Below are positions 1-6,414 of a stretch of DNA of 64,000 nucleotides, piece by piece; position 1 is the first letter of the stretch; each line of letters opens with the position of its first letter. The translations under genes and the position numbers were made by a program. The notes beneath the pieces were generated by a model, which saw only the letters and a list, made by a program, of their open reading frames with translations, made no database searches and was not told the DNA's origin. Source of the stretch: Kribbella capetownensis (lineage in GTDB: Bacteria; Actinomycetota; Actinomycetes; Propionibacteriales; Kribbellaceae); assembly GCF_004331485.1 (NCBI RefSeq), contig NZ_SJKD01000004.1:620001-684000 (forward strand). The letters are read 5' to 3'.

Positions 1-255
1 TCTCCCGACCGCCTCGCCCGCGGCAGGTGGTTGACCAGCACCGTGCGGGTGCGGAGCAGGTCGAAGCCGCTGCGTCGAGCGTTCTGCTGTGACTTGGAGG
101 CTGGCTGCGTGGTGCTCACTCCGACGTCGCAGCCCGCGGCCGCGGCATTGGCGAGTCGGGCCGGCATCCGCGCAGCGTGCGGTGGCTGACAGCGATCTGA
201 AAGCGGTGCCTGGCATGCTCGCCGAGCGAGATCATCCATGAGAACGGAGCCAACG

Positions 256-525
256 ATGAGTAGATCGACGAGTCCACGACTTCGCGTCGCACAACGTGCC
301 GCCGTTGCTTTGACGCTCGGCCTGACGCTTGCGGGCGCGACAGTTGCGTCCGCGTCCGCTACGGAAGAAGGCGTTATCACTCGGGAGTTCGGCCACGGCT
401 TCCCCACCTACTCGAGTTGCATGAGTTTCGGGGCGACTCAAGCGGGCCGGCAGCATGCGGACGACTGGGAGTGCTACAAGCAGTCCAACGGCACCTGGAC
501 GGGCTACCTCTACTTCTACACGTGA
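256..525 (+). CDS. Small secreted protein, unknown function
   Basis: Encodes about 89 residues. The N-terminus is a Sec-type signal peptide: Arg-rich start, hydrophobic ALTLGLTLAGATVASASA, then a likely cleavage after an AxA-type site. The mature part is about 50 residues with two cysteines (SSCMSF and DWECYK), which could form one disulfide, and an aromatic end (GYLYFY). The ATG chosen has GGAG six bases upstream; an in-frame ATG 18 bases earlier has no such site. Resembles the other small two-cysteine-pair secreted protein near 3.7 kb only in general design. No family recognised. Confidence 0.65.
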   Translation: MSRSTSPRLRVAQRAAVALTLGLTLAGATVASASATEEGVITREFGHGFPTYSSCMSFGATQAGRQHADDWECYKQSNGTWTGYLYFYT

Positions 526-591
526 GTTGGGCCTGGTAGCGCAGCAGTCAGCTCCAAGCACCCACGCCGAAACCGGTCAGTGGTCGTTGGG

Positions 592-625
592 CCAGCCGCG
601 GCGGGGGGAGGGGGAGTGCGGCTGG
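592..625. terminator. Putative hairpin terminator between convergent genes
   Basis: CCAGCCGC pairs with GCGGCTGG over 8 bp around an 18-base G-rich loop. It sits between the convergent secreted-protein and transporter genes. There is no clear U-tract, so the terminator role is inferred from position. Confidence 0.4.
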
Positions 626-729
626 GGCCCCTGCCCACCGTCCGGTCCACGCCATACGCCGGGGGACGAGAGTCGTCAGCAGACCGATCAGCGGCTGTGA
701 TGAGCGCGGTGAAGCCGCTGCCCGGGAGT

Positions 730-2019
730 TCAGGCGAAGGCGAAGTACCGCAGCCACAGGTAGGGCGCGGCGACGGCGATGGTGATCGCGGTGATCACTA
801 TGCCTTTGCGGGTGAATTCCCAGAAGCTGATCGGGTACCCGGCTCGCAGCGCGAGCCCGATGACGACCACGTTGGCGCTGGCGCCGATCGCCGTGGCGTT
901 GCCGCCGAAGTCCGCGCCGATGGCCAGCGCCCACCACAACGCGTTCGCCTGGGACGGATCGGCGACGGTCTTGGTGAGTTCCAGTACGACGGGACTCATG
1001 GTGGCGACATAGGGGATGTTGTCCACGATCCCGGACAAGACGGCTGAGACGACCAGGATCAGCATCGTCGCCAGCAACGCCCGGCCCTCGGTCGCCGCCC
1101 CGACCGCGTCCGCCAGCCTGCTGATCACACCGGTCTTGACCAGCGCACCGACCATCACGAACAGCCCGGCGAAGAACAGCAGGGTCTGCCACTCCACGCT
1201 GCCCATGTAGTCCCTGGTCTTCACTCCCGAGATCAGCACCAGCAGCCCCGCGCCGAGCAGCGCGACCACCGAAGGCGCGACGCCGAACAGTGACCGGCCG
1301 ATGAAGCCGGCGAAGACGAGCACCAGAACCGCACCGCATTTGATCAGCAGGACCTTGTCCGCGATCGCCTCCCGCTCGTTCAGCCGCATCACGTCGTCGA
1401 CCCGCTCCGGGTCGACTGCGAACGACCCGCGGAACAGCCTGGGCAGGACGAGCGTGAACACCGCCAGCTCGATCACCACCAGCGGCGTCATGTGCACGAG
1501 GAAGTCGTTGAACGTGAGTCCGGACCGGCTCGCGATGATGATGTTCGGCGGATCGCCGATCAGGGTGGCCGCGCCGCCGATGTTCGACGCCATCACCTCG
1601 GCGATCAGGAACGGCACCGGGTTGATCCCCAGCCGCTCGCAGACCAGCAGTGTGACCGGTGCGATCAGCAACACGGTCGTCACGTTGTCCAGGAACGCCG
1701 ACGCAGCTGCCGTGATCAGCGTCAGCAGGATCATCACCCGGAGCGGAGAGCCTTTGGCCCGCTTGGCCGCCCAGATCGCGACGTACTCGAACACGCCGGT
1801 CCGGCGCAGCACACCGACGATCACCATCATGCCGAACAGCAAGAAGATGACGTCCCAGTCGACGCCAGTGTCAGGGGAGTAGAAGGCATGCTCGGAGTCG
1901 GTCACGCCCAGCGCGAGCAGGACCGCCGCGCCGCCGAGCGCCGCCAGCAGCTTGTGCGTCCACTCGGTGGCGATCAGGACATAGGCCACGGCGAAGACGA
2001 CGATGGCGATCGCAGTCAT
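730..2019 (-). CDS. ArsB/NhaD-type ion transporter (IT superfamily permease)
   Basis: About 429 residues with some 10-12 hydrophobic segments, typical of ArsB/NhaD/SLC13-like permeases. Two internally related halves are visible: each has an ASxxLDNVTT / SGIVDNIPY type re-entrant motif (near residues 110 and 325) followed by a conserved Gly/Asn-rich stretch (SNIGGAATLIGDPPN, and FGGNATAIGASAN), which form the ion-binding centre in this fold. The substrate (Na+/H+, arsenite or dicarboxylate) cannot be read from the sequence. The ATG chosen has GGAG 7 bases upstream; a GTG lies 21 bases further out. It lies 49 bases downstream of a CBS-domain gene on the same strand, probably one operon, suggesting nucleotide-sensing control of transport. 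Confidence 0.85.
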   Translation of the reverse strand: MTAIAIVVFAVAYVLIATEWTHKLLAALGGAAVLLALGVTDSEHAFYSPDTGVDWDVIFLLFGMMVIVGVLRRTGVFEYVAIWAAKRAKGSPLRVMILLTLITAAASAFLDNVTTVLLIAPVTLLVCERLGINPVPFLIAEVMASNIGGAATLIGDPPNIIIASRSGLTFNDFLVHMTPLVVIELAVFTLVLPRLFRGSFAVDPERVDDVMRLNEREAIADKVLLIKCGAVLVLVFAGFIGRSLFGVAPSVVALLGAGLLVLISGVKTRDYMGSVEWQTLLFFAGLFVMVGALVKTGVISRLADAVGAATEGRALLATMLILVVSAVLSGIVDNIPYVATMSPVVLELTKTVADPSQANALWWALAIGADFGGNATAIGASANVVVIGLALRAGYPISFWEFTRKGIVITAITIAVAAPYLWLRYFAFA

Positions 2020-2068
2020 GCCACAACTCCGGCCACGCACCGCGACGGAGCCGCGGCAGCGGACGAGG

Positions 2069-2500
2069 TCAGTCCTTGGGCGCGACCAGCTCGAGCAACC
2101 GGGACGCGGTGATCGCGCCGATGATCTGCTTGTCCTTCACCACCGCGACCAGGGGACAGCGCAACCGCGCCATGATGGCCGCGATCTCCAGCACGGTGTC
2201 GTCGTGGTTGACCACCGGCAGCTCGGCCGGCTCCGACGGCAGCAGTTTGCGCACAGGCACGCCGGACAACTTGTCCGCGACCCTGTCGGCCAACGGTTCG
2301 TCGATCACCCGCGCCAGCGACGGATCGTCCTGGACGTAGCTCGGCACCAGGAAGCGAACGACCTGCGAGGCCGGCAGCACGGAGTACGGCGTCCCGTCCT
2401 CGCGGACCACGATCAGACCGGGCAGGCGCCGCGCCGCGAGTAACTGGACCGCTTCGCGCGCCTCCGAGTCCAGGCTGACCACCGGGAACTCCTCGGCCAT
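2069..2500 (-). CDS. Tandem CBS-domain protein
   Basis: About 143 residues forming two CBS motifs, a pair that usually binds adenine nucleotides. The first repeat has the LPGLIVVREDGTPYSVLP core, the second CPLVAVVKDKQIIGAITASRLLE. There is no catalytic domain, so it is a stand-alone Bateman module, like the mycobacterial hypoxia protein Hrp1 in architecture. The ATG has GGAGAG directly upstream; a GTG five codons earlier is the alternative. The transporter gene follows on the same strand 49 bases later; a regulatory partnership is inferred. Confidence 0.85.
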   Translation of the reverse strand: MAEEFPVVSLDSEAREAVQLLAARRLPGLIVVREDGTPYSVLPASQVVRFLVPSYVQDDPSLARVIDEPLADRVADKLSGVPVRKLLPSEPAELPVVNHDDTVLEIAAIMARLRCPLVAVVKDKQIIGAITASRLLELVAPKD

Positions 2501-2876
2501 CTGCTCTCCGTGCACACTTGCAGCCTACGCCGCGGCCATCCGTGTCTCGATCGGCTCTCACGGGCTTCTGACACCGATCGGCGAGCGCCACACAGCCTCC
2601 AGGGTCGACATCCAGCCCGCACCCCGAACGGGGACGGGCACTGCCGACCAGACTTCCCGGCGCTCCAGGCCCCACCCTCCCTCATCCACTCACAAGGTTC
2701 AAACACCGACCCCACCCGAGTCGTGCCGACCGTGGCACCCACCATCACGCCCAGACCGAGACCGTGTACGCCGGGCGGCGGAGCTCGCGGCAGGTTCCGA
2801 CTGCACCGAAGGAACGAAGCAGGCTGGTGCTGACCGATGGCGAGCTGGAGGTTCTCTCGCAGTGGTCGATCAGTCG
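2501..2876. other. Intergenic region without a recognised gene
   Basis: Divergent spacer between the CBS gene (leftward) and the Rv1733c-like gene (rightward). Short open frames on both strands lack a plausible start, ribosome site or family signal. The only clear signal in the whole spacer is the DosR-like box at its right end. Confidence 0.5.
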
Positions 2877-2893
2877 TTGGGGACTTTGGACCC
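2877..2893 (+). promoter_or_regulatory. DevR/DosR-like box upstream of Rv1733c-like gene
   Basis: TTGGGGACTTTGGACCC matches the mycobacterial DosR consensus TTSGGGACTWWAGTCCC at all but about two core positions. It lies about 86 bases before the Rv1733c-like start, a normal activator distance. Two related boxes occur at 5022 and 5645. In mycobacteria this site mediates induction by hypoxia or NO; that role here is inferred. Confidence 0.7.
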
Positions 2894-2978
2894 TGGTCAC
2901 GATCGCTCTGTGCGCGCATTGTGATGAGTGCAGGGGGAGCCGAAGGCGTCTGCTACCGACGCCGTCGAGGAGTGCGGT

Positions 2979-3581
2979 ATGAGCAGCGGGGGCGGGCCTT
3001 CGTGGGGGCTGATGCTGGCGCGACGGCTGGGGTTCGGCCGCAGCCCCCTGCGCCGCCGGCTCGACCGAATCCAGTCGCTGGTCGTGCTGACCGCGGTCCT
3101 GGTCGCCGTCCTGATGATCCCGGTCGCGGTAACGGTGAGTAGTCGGGTTACCGACTCAATCGAACGATCTGACGCCGTACGTCGAGCCACCCTGACTCAG
3201 GTCCAGGCACGAGCGTTGGAGGAGACGCCGCCCGCGATCCCGGAGGCCGGCGCCGAGGCGACATCGAGGGTGCGGGTGTCCTGGACCGATCCGGCCGGAT
3301 GGCTGCACGAGGGACGAGCCAATGTGCCGCTCGGAACCGCGAAAGACGCCGAGGTGACGATCTGGCTGGATCAGTCCGGCGCGATCGCCACGCCACCTCG
3401 CCGGCCGGGCGACGGCGCGGCAGTGGGTGGTGCGGTCGGTCTGAGTACGGCGATGGTGTCGTGGCTGCTGATTGCGGGGCTGGCGAGGCTGTCCGTCGTA
3501 CCCCTCGATCGCCGGCGCCTGCGCGACTGGGACCGTGAGTGGGCCAGCGTCGGTCCACGCTGGCGCCATCGCAGCACCTAG
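2979..3581 (+). CDS. Rv1733c-like membrane protein
   Basis: About 200 residues. A basic N-terminus leads to a transmembrane helix (about residues 34-55), a soluble extracytoplasmic part (containing VRVSWTDPAGWLHEGRANV), a second transmembrane helix (about 150-168) and a basic C-terminal tail. This two-helix layout, with a DPxGxxHEG-type segment, is that of the Rv1733c family, a DosR-regulon membrane protein of unknown function. The ATG is preceded by GAGGAG seven bases upstream; 17 codons upstream an ATG lacks a good site. A DosR-like box lies upstream. Confidence 0.7.
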   Translation: MSSGGGPSWGLMLARRLGFGRSPLRRRLDRIQSLVVLTAVLVAVLMIPVAVTVSSRVTDSIERSDAVRRATLTQVQARALEETPPAIPEAGAEATSRVRVSWTDPAGWLHEGRANVPLGTAKDAEVTIWLDQSGAIATPPRRPGDGAAVGGAVGLSTAMVSWLLIAGLARLSVVPLDRRRLRDWDREWASVGPRWRHRST

Positions 3582-3598
3582 TGCTCTGGTGCGAGATC

Positions 3599-3633
3599 GG
3601 GTGGCATCCCACCTCCGAGAGAGGATGCCACCC
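3599..3633. terminator. Bidirectional hairpin terminator
   Basis: GGGTGGCATCC and GGATGCCACCC form a perfect 11-bp stem with a 13-base loop, exactly between two convergent genes ending at 3581 and 3665. Confidence 0.75.
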
Positions 3634-3664
3634 GCCAGCTCACCGCATCGGCCTAACGGTTAGT

Positions 3665-3922
3665 TCATTCCTCCCACTGGAACTGCCAGCCCGGAGCGCA
3701 GGGCCACTCGGGGGCGCAGGTCGAGTTTGGGTCGTGGTACCAGACGTCGGACACCGCGTAGCCGTAGTGCCGGTACACGTTCTGCTTCTGAAGGCACTCG
3801 TCCTGGCTCGCACAGGTGACGGTGTGGATGGTCTGGGTCTGCGCCTGGGCCACTGTCGCGCCGCCCGCGACCACAGCCACCGCAGCCGCGGCCATCGCTA
3901 CCATTCGCCCGATCGATCTCAT
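3665..3922 (-). CDS. Small secreted protein with two cysteine pairs
   Basis: About 85 residues. A Sec signal peptide (MRSIGRMVAMAAAAVAVVAG, then an AQA-type cleavage site) precedes a mature part of about 57 residues with four cysteines (TCASQDEC and CAPEWPC) and an aromatic, acidic C-terminus. No catalytic motif; it could be a small disulfide-stabilised extracellular protein. A longer in-frame extension to 4150 exists, but the signal peptide marks the internal ATG as the start. A dyad at 3951-3967 lies just upstream. Confidence 0.65.
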   Translation of the reverse strand: MRSIGRMVAMAAAAVAVVAGGATVAQAQTQTIHTVTCASQDECLQKQNVYRHYGYAVSDVWYHDPNSTCAPEWPCAPGWQFQWEE

Positions 3923-3950
3923 GCAGTATCTGCCTTTCGCGTCAACAAAT

Positions 3951-3967
3951 AGTTGCCCTATGCAACT
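3951..3967. promoter_or_regulatory. Inverted repeat, possible operator
   Basis: AGTTGC-5-GCAACT is a perfect 6-bp dyad about 30-45 bases upstream of the leftward secreted-protein gene. TTGC-n-GCAA dyads are typical of MarR-type sites. The regulator is not identified. Confidence 0.4.
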
Positions 3968-4028
3968 CTCTTGCCACGTTAGTACCGGTCTAGACAGCCG
4001 GGCAAACCATTCGATTCCAAGAGAATGA

Positions 4029-4154
4029 CGTTTGGCGAACGAGTGCCGTGGGCAACAACAAGCGGTCTCCTCTGTCCTCCGCGAACTCAACGTGGAACGC
4101 CGCACCGGAGCCGCCGTCTTCGCCATCGTGCACGCCAAGAACCAGCGCAAGTAG
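4029..4154 (+). pseudogene. C-terminal gene remnant, unidentified
   Basis: An open frame of 41 codons without a credible start ends in RRTGAAVFAIVHAKNQRK and a stop. Its third codon positions are almost all G or C in the last 30 codons, as in real genes here, and no competing gene lies on the other strand. It reads like the tail of a lost gene. Family not recognised. Confidence 0.35.
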
Positions 4155-4169
4155 CGCGGGTGGAGGCGG

Positions 4170-4985
4170 TCAGCGGGTCGGATGGCTGTCGAGTGCTGAG
4201 GTGGGGATCACGGCGACTGGGCAGGGGGCCTGATGTAGGACGGTTTGGCTGACGGAGCCGAGGAGCAGGCCGGCGAAGCCGCCGCGACCGCGTGAGCCGA
4301 CGACCAAGAGTTGGGCGTCGGCGGACCACTCGAGCAGCAGCTCGGCTGGGTGGCCGCTCACCTGGACGACCTCAGCCGCCTGCGTGCCCGGTCTGGTCTG
4401 CAGGGGCGACGCGACCTCATCCTCGTCCTCTGATCGGACCGTGACGATCCGGGCGACGAGGCCGTGGCGATCGGCGTACTGGAGACCGAAGTCGACGGCG
4501 GCGTCTGCGGCCGGAGAGCCGTCGTACCCGATCACCACCCGGTTGCCGATCACTGCGTCTTCTGCGGGCCGTACGGCGACCACTGGGCAGTGTGCGTGGG
4601 CGGCGAGCTCCAGCCCGGTGGAGCCGACCAGCAGTCCGAGTGCGCGACCTGCGTCACGGCTGCCGATCACGATCAGCTCGGCGTTCCGGGATTCCGCCAG
4701 CAGCACGGGGGAGGAGAAGCCGTCGACTCTGTCGGCCGTGACGGCTACCCGAGGCTCGAACGTGCGCGCCAAGTCCAGCGCGTCGGCAACGATCTTGTCG
4801 GCGGCGGCACGAAGCCCCGGCGCGGCATCGCTCGGCCCCGTCGGCACCCGGAACTCCGCCCAGACGAACGCATGGACGAGATGCAGACCGACACCGTGGG
4901 CCGCCGCTTCGACCGCGCCCCAGCGGATCGCGCTCTCGCTGTCGCCCGCACCGTCGATGCCGACGACAACTCTCTTCTCAACCAT
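4170..4985 (-). CDS. Universal stress protein, tandem UspA domains
   Basis: About 271 residues with two Usp domains (roughly 5-145 and 150-268). Both start with a VVGIDG/VIGYDGS strand and Asp, and both end in the ATP-binding pattern G-x2-G-x9-G-S/T: GSRDAGRALGLLVGST in the first, GSRGRGGFAGLLLGS in the second. Such two-domain Usp proteins are common members of the DosR dormancy regulon in actinobacteria. A DosR-like box lies 37-50 bases upstream of the chosen ATG, and a flavin-binding gene of the same kind of regulon is next to it. Confidence 0.92.
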   Translation of the reverse strand: MVEKRVVVGIDGAGDSESAIRWGAVEAAAHGVGLHLVHAFVWAEFRVPTGPSDAAPGLRAAADKIVADALDLARTFEPRVAVTADRVDGFSSPVLLAESRNAELIVIGSRDAGRALGLLVGSTGLELAAHAHCPVVAVRPAEDAVIGNRVVIGYDGSPAADAAVDFGLQYADRHGLVARIVTVRSEDEDEVASPLQTRPGTQAAEVVQVSGHPAELLLEWSADAQLLVVGSRGRGGFAGLLLGSVSQTVLHQAPCPVAVIPTSALDSHPTR

Positions 4986-5021
4986 GCGACCACGATGCCG
5001 CGGCGAGGCACCACCACCGCA

Positions 5022-5035
5022 GGGGCGAAAGTCCC
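5022..5035 (-). promoter_or_regulatory. DevR/DosR-like box upstream of universal stress gene
   Basis: Reading on the minus strand, GGGACTTTCGCCCC matches the left half of the DosR box (GGGACTWW) exactly and keeps CCC in the right half. It lies about 40 bases before the stress-protein start. Confidence 0.6.
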
Positions 5036-5111
5036 GCACGTCCGGTGCCGACGGCCCTATCAGCCTCAGACTACGAAAGGTCGCCGATGATGATGTGAAC
5101 CGAGGCTGGGG

Positions 5112-5558
5112 CTACGAGCCGGCCGCGTGGGGACGCTGGGCCCACGGCAGCAGCCGTCGTCCGTGCACCGATTCGATGCCCAGACGGATCAGCTGTGGAT
5201 CGTCCATCGGGAGCCAGGAGTGCAGCGGCAGCGAGCGGCGCAGAGCCTCGGCCTCATCGGCCGGTACGACGGACAGGTGGCCGATGGCTGTGACGGTCCA
5301 CCCGACCTGACGAGCAAGATCGACATCGTCGGCCTCGAAGGCCACCACGTCACCGCGCTCCGCCGCGCGGAGCTTCTGACCCGGTCCGGTGTTCAGGACG
5401 ATGGTGTCGTCGTCCAGCAAGAAGTTGACCAGCCGGATCGCCGGGAGACCACCGAGCGTGTAGACCAGTCTGCCGAGCGGAGCTGAACCGAGCAGCCGCA
5501 AACACTCCGGCGCGCTCAGAATCTCGAGCTGGGATTGGTCGAACTCGGTGGTGGTCAT
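5112..5558 (-). CDS. Pyridoxamine 5'-phosphate oxidase-like flavin-binding protein
   Basis: About 148 residues. The split-barrel pattern CLRLLGSAPLGRLVYT, then AIRLVNFLLDDDTIVLNT and KLRAAERGDVVAFEADD, is that of small PNPOx-like proteins that bind FMN, F420 or heme. It is not a full PdxH. Start: a GTG ATG pair is present; the ATG has GGAG six bases upstream. A DosR-like box lies about 90-100 bases upstream and a universal stress gene follows on the same strand, so it is probably part of a redox or hypoxia response. Confidence 0.8.
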   Translation of the reverse strand: MTTTEFDQSQLEILSAPECLRLLGSAPLGRLVYTLGGLPAIRLVNFLLDDDTIVLNTGPGQKLRAAERGDVVAFEADDVDLARQVGWTVTAIGHLSVVPADEAEALRRSLPLHSWLPMDDPQLIRLGIESVHGRRLLPWAQRPHAAGS

Positions 5559-5644
5559 CACGGTCTCCAGACAGTAGTGGACGAGACGTCAGGGCTGTGC
5601 TTGTCCACCCCATCAACCATCGGCGGCAGTGGAGCCGCGCAGTA

Positions 5645-5658
5645 GGGCCGAAAGTCCC
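5645..5658 (-). promoter_or_regulatory. DevR/DosR-like box upstream of PNPOx-like gene
   Basis: GGGACTTTCGGCCC on the minus strand, nearly identical to the box at 5022 (one base different) and sharing GGGACTTT with the box at 2880. It lies 87-100 bases before the PNPOx-like start. Confidence 0.6.
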
Positions 5659-5706
5659 ACGTCGAACTCGCCACCGGCATCGCGGATCCGATCCGGAGAG
5701 CCGGTC

Positions 5707-6327
5707 TCAAGCGTTCGCTGCTTCCGCGCCGGCTCGGAAGAAGGCGAGTACGGCGGCCGCGCCGGGAAGCTCGGACATCGGCCGGCCGGCGCCGAACGGC
5801 TGGTTCCAGAAATCACCGGTCCGCGGCGTCCAGGGGCCGACGTACGCGTAGGGCTGGGGGATTGTGTCGTCGCCGGGTGATACGCCGTAGTTGACCTCGC
5901 CTACGCTGATGCCGACGTCGAAGTGTTCGGGCCACAGCACCGGCTCCTCGTCCGGCGCCAGCACGCGGAGGGCGGCGTCGCCTTGCGCGAAGGCGTCGGC
6001 GAGGATGCGGGCGGCTTGCGGGTCGATCTCGATCCTGTCGTCCGGCCGGAACGCTGGACCACCTGAGTACACGTCGTCGAGCCGGCTGGCCTCCACACCG
6101 ACGCGATCCGCCAGCTCTGCGAGGCTTCCGGCCAGCGGCACCGAGGCGGTCGGTGTGACCAGTGTGACGCCGTCGACGCGCAGGTCCGGCATCACCACCG
6201 TGCCGAACCCACCGGGTACGACGCGCAGCCTGATGTCACTGCTGTGCCGGTACTGCGGTCCCGCCAGCACCATCTCGGCGACACCGTGCAGGGACCGTCG
6301 GGTTACGGCGAGCGAACGTTCGTCCAT
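5707..6327 (-). CDS. Conserved hypothetical protein, about 206 residues
   Basis: A soluble protein without signal peptide or membrane helix. Visible features are an N-terminal basic helix (RRSLHGVAEMVLAGP), a strand-rich middle, a VYSGGPAFRPDD segment, an acidic PDEEPVLWPEHFDVGI stretch and a Pro/Trp-rich end (YAYVGPWTPRTGDFWNQPFGA). I do not recognise the family; the WPEHFD region might be a ligand pocket. The ATG has GGAGGAG 7-10 bases upstream, which decides this start over a much longer frame that runs antisense to the next gene. It is divergent from the Rieske-ThDP operon. Confidence 0.7.
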   Translation of the reverse strand: MDERSLAVTRRSLHGVAEMVLAGPQYRHSSDIRLRVVPGGFGTVVMPDLRVDGVTLVTPTASVPLAGSLAELADRVGVEASRLDDVYSGGPAFRPDDRIEIDPQAARILADAFAQGDAALRVLAPDEEPVLWPEHFDVGISVGEVNYGVSPGDDTIPQPYAYVGPWTPRTGDFWNQPFGAGRPMSELPGAAAVLAFFRAGAEAANA

Positions 6328-6343
6328 GACTGCAGTCTCCTCC

Positions 6344-6375
6344 TGTAACGCCCGGGCCGTCGCCCGGCACTGATC
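6344..6375 (+). promoter_or_regulatory. ECF-type promoter of the Rieske-ThDP operon (copy 1)
   Basis: TGTAACGCCCG, then nine bases, then CCGGCACTGATC. The same two blocks with the same 20-base offset recur at 10001. A TGTAAC -35 and CTGATC-like -10 fit an ECF sigma promoter; the predicted transcript would start near 6380, leaving a short leader with a ribosome site before the ATG at 6415. The likely driver is the ECF sigma factor encoded in the same operon. Confidence 0.6.
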
Positions 6376-6414
6376 TCTCGGATGGTTCGTGTCATGAAAG
6401 ACGGGAGGCGTTAC

